From Chaetoderma sp. LZ-2023a (lineage: Eukaryota > Mollusca > Caudofoveata > Chaetodermatida > Chaetodermatidae): a stretch of 64,000 bases of DNA. The notes beneath the pieces were generated by a model, which saw nothing but the letters and a program-made list of their open reading frames with translations, did no database searches and was not told the origin of the DNA. Both the position numbers and the translations under genes were made by a program. The stretch lies in assembly GCA_034401795.1 (NCBI GenBank), contig CM067373.1, positions 90,168,996 through 90,232,995 of the forward strand. The letters run 5' to 3'. This document shows, piece after piece, positions 55,901 to 64,000 of this stretch. Numbering within the stretch: position 1 is the first letter of the stretch; each line of letters begins with the position of its first letter.

Positions 55901-58007
55901 AGTTCCTAAATTGATTCCGCAAGAGATTGCTGTATAAAAATATCAAGTATTTTACTCAAAACTTTAATGAAATACCAAATATATTTCTGTCTGGCCTTAG
56001 TTGATATTTGAACAATGAGCCATTTTAAAAATCTTATCCTTAATTGATGACTCATAAATGGTTTGGTGAAGCCAATTTAAACCCAGAAAATGCAACACTG
56101 ATTAGGTCATTGGTAAAAATATAAATAACCCAAAAGATTTCAAAACTTAATCCATATAGTAAGCATTATTCTTTATTGATTCTCTCATTAAATAATAACC
56201 AAAATTGTCTAGCTACCAAGATCTTTATCATCCGAGGCTCTCTTGTATAAGAGGCTATTAACTAACAATATTTTGCTTTGTAGATGCGCACTGTACTTAT
56301 GTGTGAATGCCCCAAGATTGCCAATTAAAAAAACAACATCTTATTAAATAGCAAAATCTGTTTTATGTATTTTCCAACTTGATGCTATATTACTGTTTCT
56401 GCTTCTTGATCCAATTCTACTCTTGTAGATTAACCCTCAGTAGAGGCAAATGTAAAGAACTATGGGTTAACTTCAAATCAATCTAATATAAAAAGCATCA
56501 TTATCATAAGCTCCTGAGGTACTTGTATTCAAGAAACATGTGTCTTAATCTGGAAATTAAGCCTAGAGGCGAACAATCACAAAATGTCATTGCAAAGCTA
56601 CTACAGATGTACACATAAAACTCCTTGATATTCAAAGTGCACTCATCATCAAATGCTCTGGATTTTGTTATTTGCTATACAATTCATCTGACCAGTTGAA
56701 CGAGCAACTGTAATTCATAAATGTCATTCTCTAAATCATAGCCAAACTTCTCTAGCTAGTCCATTACAACATTGTGAGGTAAGAGATTAACACAGATATA
56801 ATTAATGTCGCTACTATGGAAGTATCTATTCAGAGCCCAAACTTAGCACGAGCAACACTAAAGACTCTAAACACAACAATCAAGCTTTAATTCCCAGTAC
56901 ACTAATATGATGCTGCTTCACCTTATTTCTCCATCTACCCCCTATAGAATGTGTATTCTTTTTCTGTGCGAGGTCAGTAAACACTACCTCCCCCTTCAGT
57001 TGAGACATCAGTTGTTACATCATAAGCATTTTTCATGATTGAGTTGTGTGTCTGGCTGTTATTGAAATAACATCAATCCACCATGTAAACACAGAATGAC
57101 TTGAATTTGACAATCACACATTTTTATCAAAACCATCTGACACCGTTTCCAGTGATTCAGATTAGTCAGATTATCAGATTCTCTAAAAGAATGTGAATTG
57201 TTCTACAACTGAAAACTGACATGACCGTAAGTATTACACATTCAGCACCCTAAGTTTCATATTTTTATGTTTCCAAATTTAATACTTTCCTAGCACTGCA
57301 AAAAATATTCTTGTCACTTAGGTGCCAGCTCTTTTGACATGTGCACTGAACTTTTCAACTCATAGGTTGGGATGAGAACTGGTATATTACAGATGAAACA
57401 TCCAATGGCATAACCATCATCTTTTAATTGTTATATATAGTGACACAACATGAATCATATGAATGTGCATCACGAAACCATTCATCAATATATCAATGTG
57501 CAATATGCTCCATTTATCTTAAATGAGCATGTAACCAGTGTTAGTAATAAAAGCTATATATTCTGCTGATGATAAGCCATCTGGCAAAACTACAAATTGA
57601 AAAAAATACATTATTCCATTCAACAAACAATATTTGATATCTTACTGAAACAAGCACTAAGACATATGCATGAAATATGCATTAGAAAGGCTCAACTGGG
57701 ACAGCAGACAATTAAGCCTAATTAGAAAAGTAATTAATGCAATTGTATCTATTTTGAAATGATGATATTCCACTGCTCGAGGCAGGGCAAAATTTACATA
57801 AGTGTAGAGTCTTTGACAAATATAACAGATAAACAATCATCTGAATCTGAAGAATGACCAGTGCATTTTATATTTGCTTGCCAAAAGAAACACAACCTGA
57901 TACTAAATGCAAGATAAAACTATCTGACATCCATTTTGCGCATAATGGTCCTTGATACCAGTGCTCGGCCTTAAATTGTTGATTATAATGATAATATTGA
58001 GATGTAT
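55901..58007. other. No gene seen (predicted intron)
   Basis: AT-rich non-coding DNA. No domain, RNA gene or repeat recognised. Confidence 0.45.
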
Positions 58008-58275
58008 TTGATACCTGTACTGTTTGCAGTCATAGGCATCATCATGCAAAGGCCCTTAATTTTAGAAAATAATGTTATAGCCTCTTGATACCTGTACTGT
58101 TTGTAGTCATAGGCATCGCTGTGGTAAGGCCTTATCAAGAAAAGAATATGTTTTTGATACCTGGACTGTTTGCAGTCATACATGTAGGCATCTCTGTTTA
58201 TCAAGAAAAGAATATGTCCTTGACACCTGGACTGTTTGCAGTCATACCTGTAGGCATCTCTGTGGTAGGGCCTAT
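58008..58275 (+). repeat. 66-77 bp tandem repeat, four copies
   Basis: Units start with TTGATACCTGTACTGTTTGC (variants) at 58008, 58085, 58154 and 58220. The later two also share ATCAAGAAAAGAATATG. Unequal spacing (77, 69, 66) reflects small indels. Frames through it on both strands are repeat artefacts. Confidence 0.88.
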
Positions 58276-59749
58276 TTTAGGGCACTTTACCCTGAGTTCA
58301 AATGGCTTCCCCATTCAGGTGAAAGTTGGGCTCTGGTCTAAAAGACATATTTGCCTCAGTTAATCCTTTCACCGGCCTTGAGGATGAAATGGTTAGAAAT
58401 AGTAAGTGCCAGGAGCATGAAAACAATTGTTTGCACACCTAGGCATGGATCTGCCTATAGGTCACTGGCTACTTGTTGCTCTTATGTATTTATTTCAATC
58501 TGTTACTCAGATTACCAGTGTATACAATTTGTGCTGCTAGCAGCAGCACATACCTACGCTTTTGTAAGCCAGATTAGAGCCAGTCTCCTGACATTAAACT
58601 CCTGAATTTCAGTGTTTACCAAGCAAAACTCTCAACAAATGCGTTAATCATAGCTGATATGTTTGACATATTATTTATTGATAAAATCTCTTTTAGATTG
58701 TGGTGTTCTCCTTAATGAGGTTACCACCACACTTATAGCATGAGCATAACAAACATTAACCCTTTGCATTTTAATGCCTTTAAATAGGTTACTGAGAAGA
58801 GATTTACATTCTGAATTAACTTTGGTCATGACCAGCGATTGACATATGTGACAGAGTTTCTCCTTTTATTTTTCATCTGGCATTGATACATTTACTATAT
58901 TTAATAGAATGTTGGCAAGCCAGCCATCTTACTTCTAAGTTTGACATATTATTTCAGCACCATTAAATATAGCCAGGTCGTGCATTGTAACGTGATATAT
59001 TCACCCCCTCCTCTCTCTAGGCATTGTGTGAAAATTAAGCTAATTTATAGCACATGTTGGTATACACTCTGAACTCTCCTCTGTTGAAAAAATATCCATA
59101 AAACACTGTGTGACATTATCAGATGATGCTTTCACTGTTGTTTACAGACAAGGAAAGCTGAATGTTTGCTCTGAATTACTAATGACAATGATACAGATGA
59201 TATTTAAAACACTGTATATCCCAATTCAGCTATCACAGTTGACCAATTTACAGCTGTGGTTTAATTGCTGATAAAGAAGATTTGCCTGTAGAAATTTAGC
59301 TTCAAAGATTGCTAGGAGTTTGCTCCTTCCCTCTGGCTGTGATAAGCAGTGCATGTACAGAGGACACTGGGGTCATTTGAATTTATTCCTTCCCATGCTT
59401 TGAAAAGCTCTCTGCTCATTGGAAGTTTACTTCATTGCCCTTGCACTGATAAGCTGGGTCAGCAATTTATTGCCCACATATGACCCAAATCATTCTAGAC
59501 TGCTGCTCTGCATCTAAAGTAGCGGCTAGTTCTTGTCTATCAGGCATGTTCTAAAACTTAATTTACTCTAAAACACTTCAAATCACACAAAACACTTAAA
59601 GGTTTTGACTTTCATTAACAACTTTCACAACTTGTTATCACTGTCTTATTATATAACACAAATTAATAACAGAAAATGCAAATTTTTCAGATTAATAGGC
59701 ATTTTGTTAACAAATAACTGATCTGGTTAAAAGCCATAAGCACAATGAT
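58276..59749. other. No gene seen (predicted intron)
   Basis: No supported coding region or repeat. Confidence 0.45.
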
Positions 59750-59814
59750 CTCAGCAAGTCATGACACCTCTCTCGTGGAACTTCGGCTGACTGAGTGGTG
59801 ATTGGCTAGAATTT
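59750..59814 (-). repeat. Inverted copy of the 53282/53551 repeat block
   Basis: 59771-59814 is the reverse complement of 53549-53592 over 44 bp with one mismatch, and 59750-59770 extends the match to the 53320-53348 text (GACTTGCTGAGATCA). Part of a dispersed family rather than the other end of a large transposon. Confidence 0.75.
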
Positions 59815-61080
59815 GCTCCATATGCTGCTTAAACTTAGTCTGCATCATTTTAATGTACTTGATTTTGAAAACGCTTCTACATTTTTCAGGCTATGTACTT
59901 TGCCTCTGTTTTTACCATTTGCCTTTTTGTCAGTCTTGGTGTGCCAGTAGTTATTGTACTGCAGGTTAACACCAGGCAGTAGGGCTTCATGGTTTAGTCT
60001 TAAAGCCATGCGTCTCCGAAGCTATACTTTCTCTTTGCGTAGTATCATGGGTATTTTGATTCAACAAATAGATTGTCAAATTTCAAAATAAGACTGTATC
60101 TGGTGTTCCACCATATTCTGTGATGAACAATTAATATACAGATAAGCTGTTTGCGATCTTCTGATAGTTCTGGTTCTATACATGTACATGCTTTTGACAT
60201 TATTTTTTGCAAAATATTTAGTCCATGGATGACCAGGTCCTGCAAAAACATAAACAGCAAGATATTTGGTATCGTCTGATACCTGTTGTAACCAAATTTG
60301 ATAGGACAATTCTTGTTCTTGTTGCGGTTCTGGCCAAACCTTAGGAATCTACTTATAAGCGATGACCTGTCTAGTTGAAATACTGTAATGTTCCAGGTCA
60401 ATGATACGCTGCCCTTGGGCCTCTTTTTCACATTTACCATTCATCCAACATATATGTTTCGCAGGCATATGTTGGGTTTCACTAATTTCACTAGTTTTTG
60501 TTTTTCACACGACGACTCAAGTTCTACAATTAAACTCATGCACCCCCCCCCCCTCCACCACCCCCGCCCCACTATGGAGCATAAAACATTAGAATATTAC
60601 AATAATCAAATTCCCCAGGAAAAAGCTGTATAAATCATTATTGCAGGATTGTTCTAGTTTGACTAGAGATACTTGTTTCTGTTGGATAACTTTAGAATGC
60701 TTGTGTGGACTCAAACTTGGTACGTTAATGCTGCTTCACACCATCTGGCATTACATTTCAACGGAAGGACTCTATTTCTTCCCGAGATATCTTTCATGAA
60801 AACATAAATTCATCGGAAACCCTGTTTTCACCAGATAATGTTAAAATCTAATAACATTGAGTCACATGGGGTCATGACTTAAGTCCTGTATTGTGCTGGA
60901 ATTATTGGATGTATGAACAAGTCAACATGATAATTAATAGATATGGGCTAGATAAACTGATGGTCGGTGCCTATTATAGTAGGCTATCACACGATTTCAT
61001 GTTTCCTGTTTGCTTGCCATATTTAATAAGACATACTGATAAGCTACTATTCATGTGTCATCAAGGCATTATCTATAGTT
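59815..61080. other. No gene seen (predicted intron)
   Basis: No supported coding region. A C-rich tract lies at 60541-60570. No repeat family recognised. Confidence 0.45.
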
Positions 61081-61084
61081 ATTA

Positions 61085-61290
61085 ACCGTTACCACTCTAA
61101 TGTCAAAATTTTAATTTTCTAATTAAATTAAAAGATGAATTGGTGTTCATTTTTCAAAGAATTTAGTGGAAGATGTTGCTGTCATAGACAGCAACATCGT
61201 CCACCAAAATTGTAGAAAAATGTACACCAGTTTCTTTGCTATTGATACAGTAAAACATAGAATATTAACATCAGAGTGGGAATGGTAAAG
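61085..61290. mobile_element. TTAA palindromic MITE (piggyBac-like), copy 2
   Basis: TTAACCGTTACCACTCTAAT at the left and the same central palindrome (GTGGAAGATGTTGCTGTC / GACAGCAACATCGTCCAC) as 46448-46648. The right end (GAGTGGGAATGGTAAAG) has lost its TTAA by mutation. Confidence 0.75.
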
Positions 61291-61329
61291 CTTTGTAACA
61301 CTACAGAGTGAAGACAAAAACATTTGCGG

Positions 61330-61405
61330 CATTCTCTTGAATATTTTGATATGGCAGCAACATTTTTAGGTCAAATGAGTTTTTAAGATTTTCAACACCA
61401 TATCA
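61330..61405. mobile_element. PAL-B-like remnant
   Basis: TCTTGAATATTTTGATATGG and GGTCAAATGAGTTTTTAAGA with TTTTCAACAC: a decayed palindrome of PAL-B type with a reduced centre. Confidence 0.45.
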
Positions 61406-61699
61406 GCATTATTGCTTTGAAAATGTGTAAAAGTGTTAACACACCTTTGATGCTATATCCATTTTATATGTGACATTTATCATCTGTGTAGGAGGCAGAT
61501 ATCCTGCTGGGATGCCCTAGGCGTTAATAGAATTTTTAAGAATCCTTTTAATGTATTAATTCAAGCGGATCCTGGCTCCTTTAACCCTTATAGTATTTTA
61601 TGTTTATTCAAGGCTTTCATTAAGTGCTTCAGCCTCGACCATTGTTAAGAATCTTGACCAATCATTTTCATTGTTAACTGACTTGGGCTAAAAAGTGTT

Positions 61700-62040
61700 A
61701 AAAGCTTAAGCCATGGCAACCGATTATCTACTGCCTGTCCGCCATCTGTCCATCAATTCAATTTTTTCTTTGGATGGATTTTTATGGCAGCAATGGCTTT
61801 ATATATATATATATATATATATATGTTTATATGTATGGGGATGTCAAATCTTACAGTTTTGCTTTTAATGTCAAATAAATAGATCGGTGGCCATCTTGAA
61901 TTATGTTCCCACCAAAACTAATATGGGAATTCTGAGAGAAGCTTCAAACATTAACCTTTCAAGGCCCATTGGGCCAATTTCAAATAGTAAACATCTTAGG
62001 ACATAGTGATCAAAGTTTGCTCAAGGGAGGCTGATTCATT
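61700..62040 (+). repeat. (AT)n tract and TAGCTCACC-family interior fragments
   Basis: AAGCCATGGCAACC, CTGTCCATCAATTCAATTTT and GGTGGCCATCTTGAATTATG resemble the element interior. An AT/TA microsatellite is at 61797-61824. AGTTTGCTCAAGGGAGGCTG near 62015 matches the AGTTTGTTCAAGGGAAG block. Confidence 0.5.
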
Positions 62041-62224
62041 GATTTATCTGGTCGCTAATCATGCATGACTTTGTGCAAATTCTAATATTCCAAGTTTGTG
62101 TATTTTGACAATGAAAATTATGATATATGTTTAGGTTGTACATGTCTTGCTGAATAGGAATTTGATACTTTTCAACTTGATCGGTTGGTCGGGTCAGTGT
62201 CAATGACAAATTATTTTTATTGTG

Positions 62225-62330
62225 TGATGAACAACTTCCAGGCAAATCATTTTCTAAATATTCAGTAGGTCCAGAGTTATTATTGCCCATTGAAATTCTT
62301 GTCTGGTGGTTTGGAGCAGTCATCACTCAG
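62225..62330 (+). repeat. Partial relative of the 49264 palindrome
   Basis: TTTTCTAAATATTCAG, TCCAGAGTT, CCATTGAAATTCTTGTCTGG and TGGTTTGGAGCAGTC parallel 49360-49440 in order. It ends about 145 bp before the exon candidate at 62475. Confidence 0.6.
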
Positions 62331-62474
62331 ACAGTTAAAACTAAAATTACTGGAAATTGTTTAATTTATAGTTTTTAAATGTTCAACAGTTTACATGCTA
62401 TACTATGCTTTATGATTTAGATACAGTAATTAAAAATAGGCTTACTGACAGGTTTATGTTTTGTTCTCTTTCAG

Positions 62475-62546
62475 AACATATGTGATCAGTGTAGGCGTGT
62501 TGAGGGCTTGCGCTATTCAGAACAGTGGGATAACTGCTACACAGAG
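62475..62546 (+). CDS. Candidate internal exon, 24 codons, Cys-rich
   Basis: The acceptor TTTTGTTCTCTTTCAG is a strong pyrimidine tract plus AG. The segment encodes NICDQCRRVEGLRYSEQWDN, then CYTE, with no stop, and meets a GAG|GTATTG donor. Its 72 bp length keeps phase 0 on both sides, matching the phase-0 donor at 49693. Cysteines are spaced C-x2-C-x14-C. Joined to exon 1 it would give a signal peptide followed by six cysteines in about 40 residues. As I recall, the N-terminal cysteine box of anosmin-1 (before its WAP domain) has the same C-x2-C-x14-C spacing; that is the basis for a tentative family guess. Short exons can arise by chance, so RNA evidence matters. Confidence 0.5.
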
Positions 62547-62688
62547 GTATTGTGACTGCTCTATGAAGTGATTTGAAGTTGAAGTGATTTGAAAGATAAT
62601 CTCAAACAAGAGAAATCAGGGGTTGCAGAGCCCTACCTTCCCATTTTTATCACATTTTTATCCATACACATTTTTGAAAAACAAGAAA

Positions 62689-62691
<3 letters not shown>

Positions 62692-62723
<32 letters not shown>

Positions 62724-62730
62724 GTCTGTC
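62692..62730 (+). repeat. (TGTC)n microsatellite
   Basis: About eight TGTC units followed by TGTGTCTGTCC. The two open frames spanning it are artefacts of a repeat whose four-base unit lacks stops. Confidence 0.9.
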
Positions 62731-62984
62731 CATTCATCCATTTGTTCATCCAGCTATCTACTCAAGCCATTTGGTGGGATGGAGAAGGACAAAGAATGTG
62801 TAATACAAGCAAATTGTTTGTGTGACTCACTGGATAGCCATATGATTGTGGATAATGAGACCACATTTGCATTTTGCTCTGCCCTTATGGCAGACTGAAA
62901 CACAGAGTGGAACGCTCCTCCTTTCAGCGTGCGGGTAATAATAGGAGATACCAGTAATATAATGGCACCAGACAGTGATTGGAT

Positions 62985-63110
62985 GAATTCACTTCCAGAG
63001 CAACTGCGCCAAGTCAAATTAGTTTCAATATATTCAACAGAATGTTTATTAAATAGTAAAGACATACAATTTTTACAACTTGAGGGACTATTAAGTGTTT
63101 ATGGCCGACT
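62985..63110. mobile_element. PAL-B right half with tail
   Basis: GCGCCAAGTCAAATTAGTTT, TATATTCAACAGAATG, TTATTAAATAGTAAAGACAT and ACAACTTGAGGGACTATTAA: right arm and complete tail; the left arm is missing. Confidence 0.7.
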
Positions 63111-63299
63111 TTCACCATTATGGCCCGCTGGCACCATGAGCATACATTTTGATAATCAGTTTCTGGTTGATAACTCACCTACTGTTTCTCGGATCTATTT
63201 AAGATTTCATAAGTTCATTGATGTCAGTCTGTGGAAGATGTTTCTCAAATTCGGCGATGATCAAGATTCAAATATGGCCAGGCCATCCTTAAGTAAGTG

Positions 63300-63615
63300 T
63301 TTGGTTGTCCTCTCCCGACCGACCCTAAAAAAACCTGCCAACTCAAAATCTTTTTTTGTAGTTTCCTGTGAGGAATTATTTTTATTTTCTGATGTAACTT
63401 CATTGGGATATTGAATTGACACCTTTCGTCAAAATGGGCTCATATAACCTCTAGAAACTGTTTGCTTTATATGGAGTTATAGTTTCTGTTTCAAGTTCAA
63501 ATAAAAACCTTCAAGTTTTGTTCTTTAAATTTAATTTTGTAATGTTATATTTCAGGAGGTAAAAAAAAAGAATTTCCCCTACCTACCTACCCAGGGTCGG
63601 GAGAGGACAACCAAA
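63300..63615. mobile_element. Inverted-repeat element (21 bp ends)
   Basis: TTTGGTTGTCCTCTCCCGAC with a further C (63300-63320) is inverted at 63595-63615. The interior is AT-rich with no coding role. No target duplication could be set. Probably a MITE of unknown superfamily. Confidence 0.6.
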
Positions 63616-64000
63616 AAATCTTTTAGTGATGGCCCCATCTGAGAGATCACCTGCTTAATGTTTTACTGGACTATTGATTTCCTGCTGATAACTGCTTTCA
63701 AACCTCATAAGTACATTGGAGTAGGTCTGTGAAAGAAACCATTAAAATTGATGATGATTTGACATCCAGTATAACTGCAAAGAAAAGTTATTACAAGCTG
63801 TGATATTGAGTTATAAATGTTAATGACAAAATGTACCTGGCTCTTTTCATGATTTCTTTTTTCTTGGCACCTCATCACTGCAGAGTTTTCTGCACCATGC
63901 ATATGCTACTTCGTGTGAAGATTTGTGGATGGATTGAGTTGTCACTCCTAGGATTAACCTAATATAAGAATCCAATCTGTCAATCAAGTAGAGGATGTCA
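63616..64000. other. No gene seen
   Basis: No supported feature to the window edge. If the candidate gene is real, this is intron 2. Confidence 0.4.

Larger units (their letters stand above)
49694..62474 (+). other. Predicted 12.8 kb intron
   Basis: Inferred interval between the donor at 49694 (GTAATA) and the acceptor ending at 62474 (TTGTTCTCTTTCAG). It contains two tandem arrays, a TAGCTCACC element, an inverted-repeat element, a minus-strand CR1-like LINE and a TTAA MITE. No other exon-like segment was recognised inside. Confidence 0.45.

Noticed and set aside
58085..58363. 92-codon frame with repeated GLFAVI segments
   Set aside because: The repeat follows the 66-77 bp tandem array; both strands are open in the same way.
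53549..59814. A 6.2 kb DNA transposon bounded by the 44 bp inverted copies
   Set aside because: A third copy of the same block at 53282-53348, no transposase and no matching TSD make dispersed single insertions simpler.
62589..62898. Two overlapping frames with repeated Ser-Val-Cys-Leu
   Set aside because: Translation of the TGTC microsatellite; its 4-base period keeps several frames open.
1..64000. tRNA, rRNA or other structural RNA genes
   Set aside because: I looked for B-box-like GGTTCGAANCC and rRNA-like blocks on both strands and saw none that also had an A-box and cloverleaf arms; a covariance-model scan was not possible.

Overview
This 64 kb window is nuclear DNA of an animal. It is AT-rich and full of repeats, has no compact operons, and carries coding remains of several non-LTR retrotransposon (LINE) lineages, palindromic miniature elements, satellite-like arrays and only one plausible host gene. 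The LINE types (a CR1-like lineage with PHD-finger ORF1, and an RNase-H-bearing I-group lineage) and the repeat that begins TAGCTCACCTGGCC fit a lophotrochozoan, most likely a marine mollusc. That identification is an inference from repeat style; no species marker gene is present.

Layout. 0-5 kb: a 74 bp tandem duplication, a decayed LINE ORF1 with PHD finger, a CR1-like reverse transcriptase (RT) tail and a short acidic reading frame. 5-10 kb: non-coding dispersed repeats, including GC-box repeats and a cluster of a palindromic family called PAL-B here. 10-17 kb: a (GAT)20 microsatellite, an Ala/Thr/Ser-rich ORF, a LINE endonuclease scrap, a diverged segmental duplication split by a hAT-like MITE with exact 8 bp target duplications, and a 240 bp-armed fold-back duplication inside a PAL-B unit. 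17-22 kb: a decayed LTR-element Gag on the minus strand and, about 3 kb upstream of it, a minus-strand promoter-like block (heat-shock element, CCAAT, CRE, TATA). 22-34 kb: a LINE graveyard with at least six pieces on both strands, including an I-group LINE nested in a CR1-like LINE with an 8 bp target duplication. 35-39 kb and 51.5-53 kb: TAGCTCACCTGGCC elements with hairpin termini and internal repeats. 40-49 kb: palindromic MITEs, a 152 bp x 4 satellite derived from a PAL-B flank, and TTAA-flanked elements.

The one likely host gene is on the plus strand. Exon 1 (49529-49693) encodes a signal peptide followed by a cysteine-bearing segment and ends at a GTAATA donor. A second exon-like segment (62475-62546) sits between a strong pyrimidine-tract/AG acceptor and a GTATTG donor, is exactly 24 codons, keeps phase 0 and adds three more cysteines. 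The cysteine spacing recalls the N-terminal box of anosmin-like proteins, but this is tentative. The 12.8 kb between them would be an intron filled by a CR1-like LINE, satellites and MITEs. Further exons would lie beyond the right edge. Everything else is mobile or repeat DNA, or sequence in which I see nothing functional.
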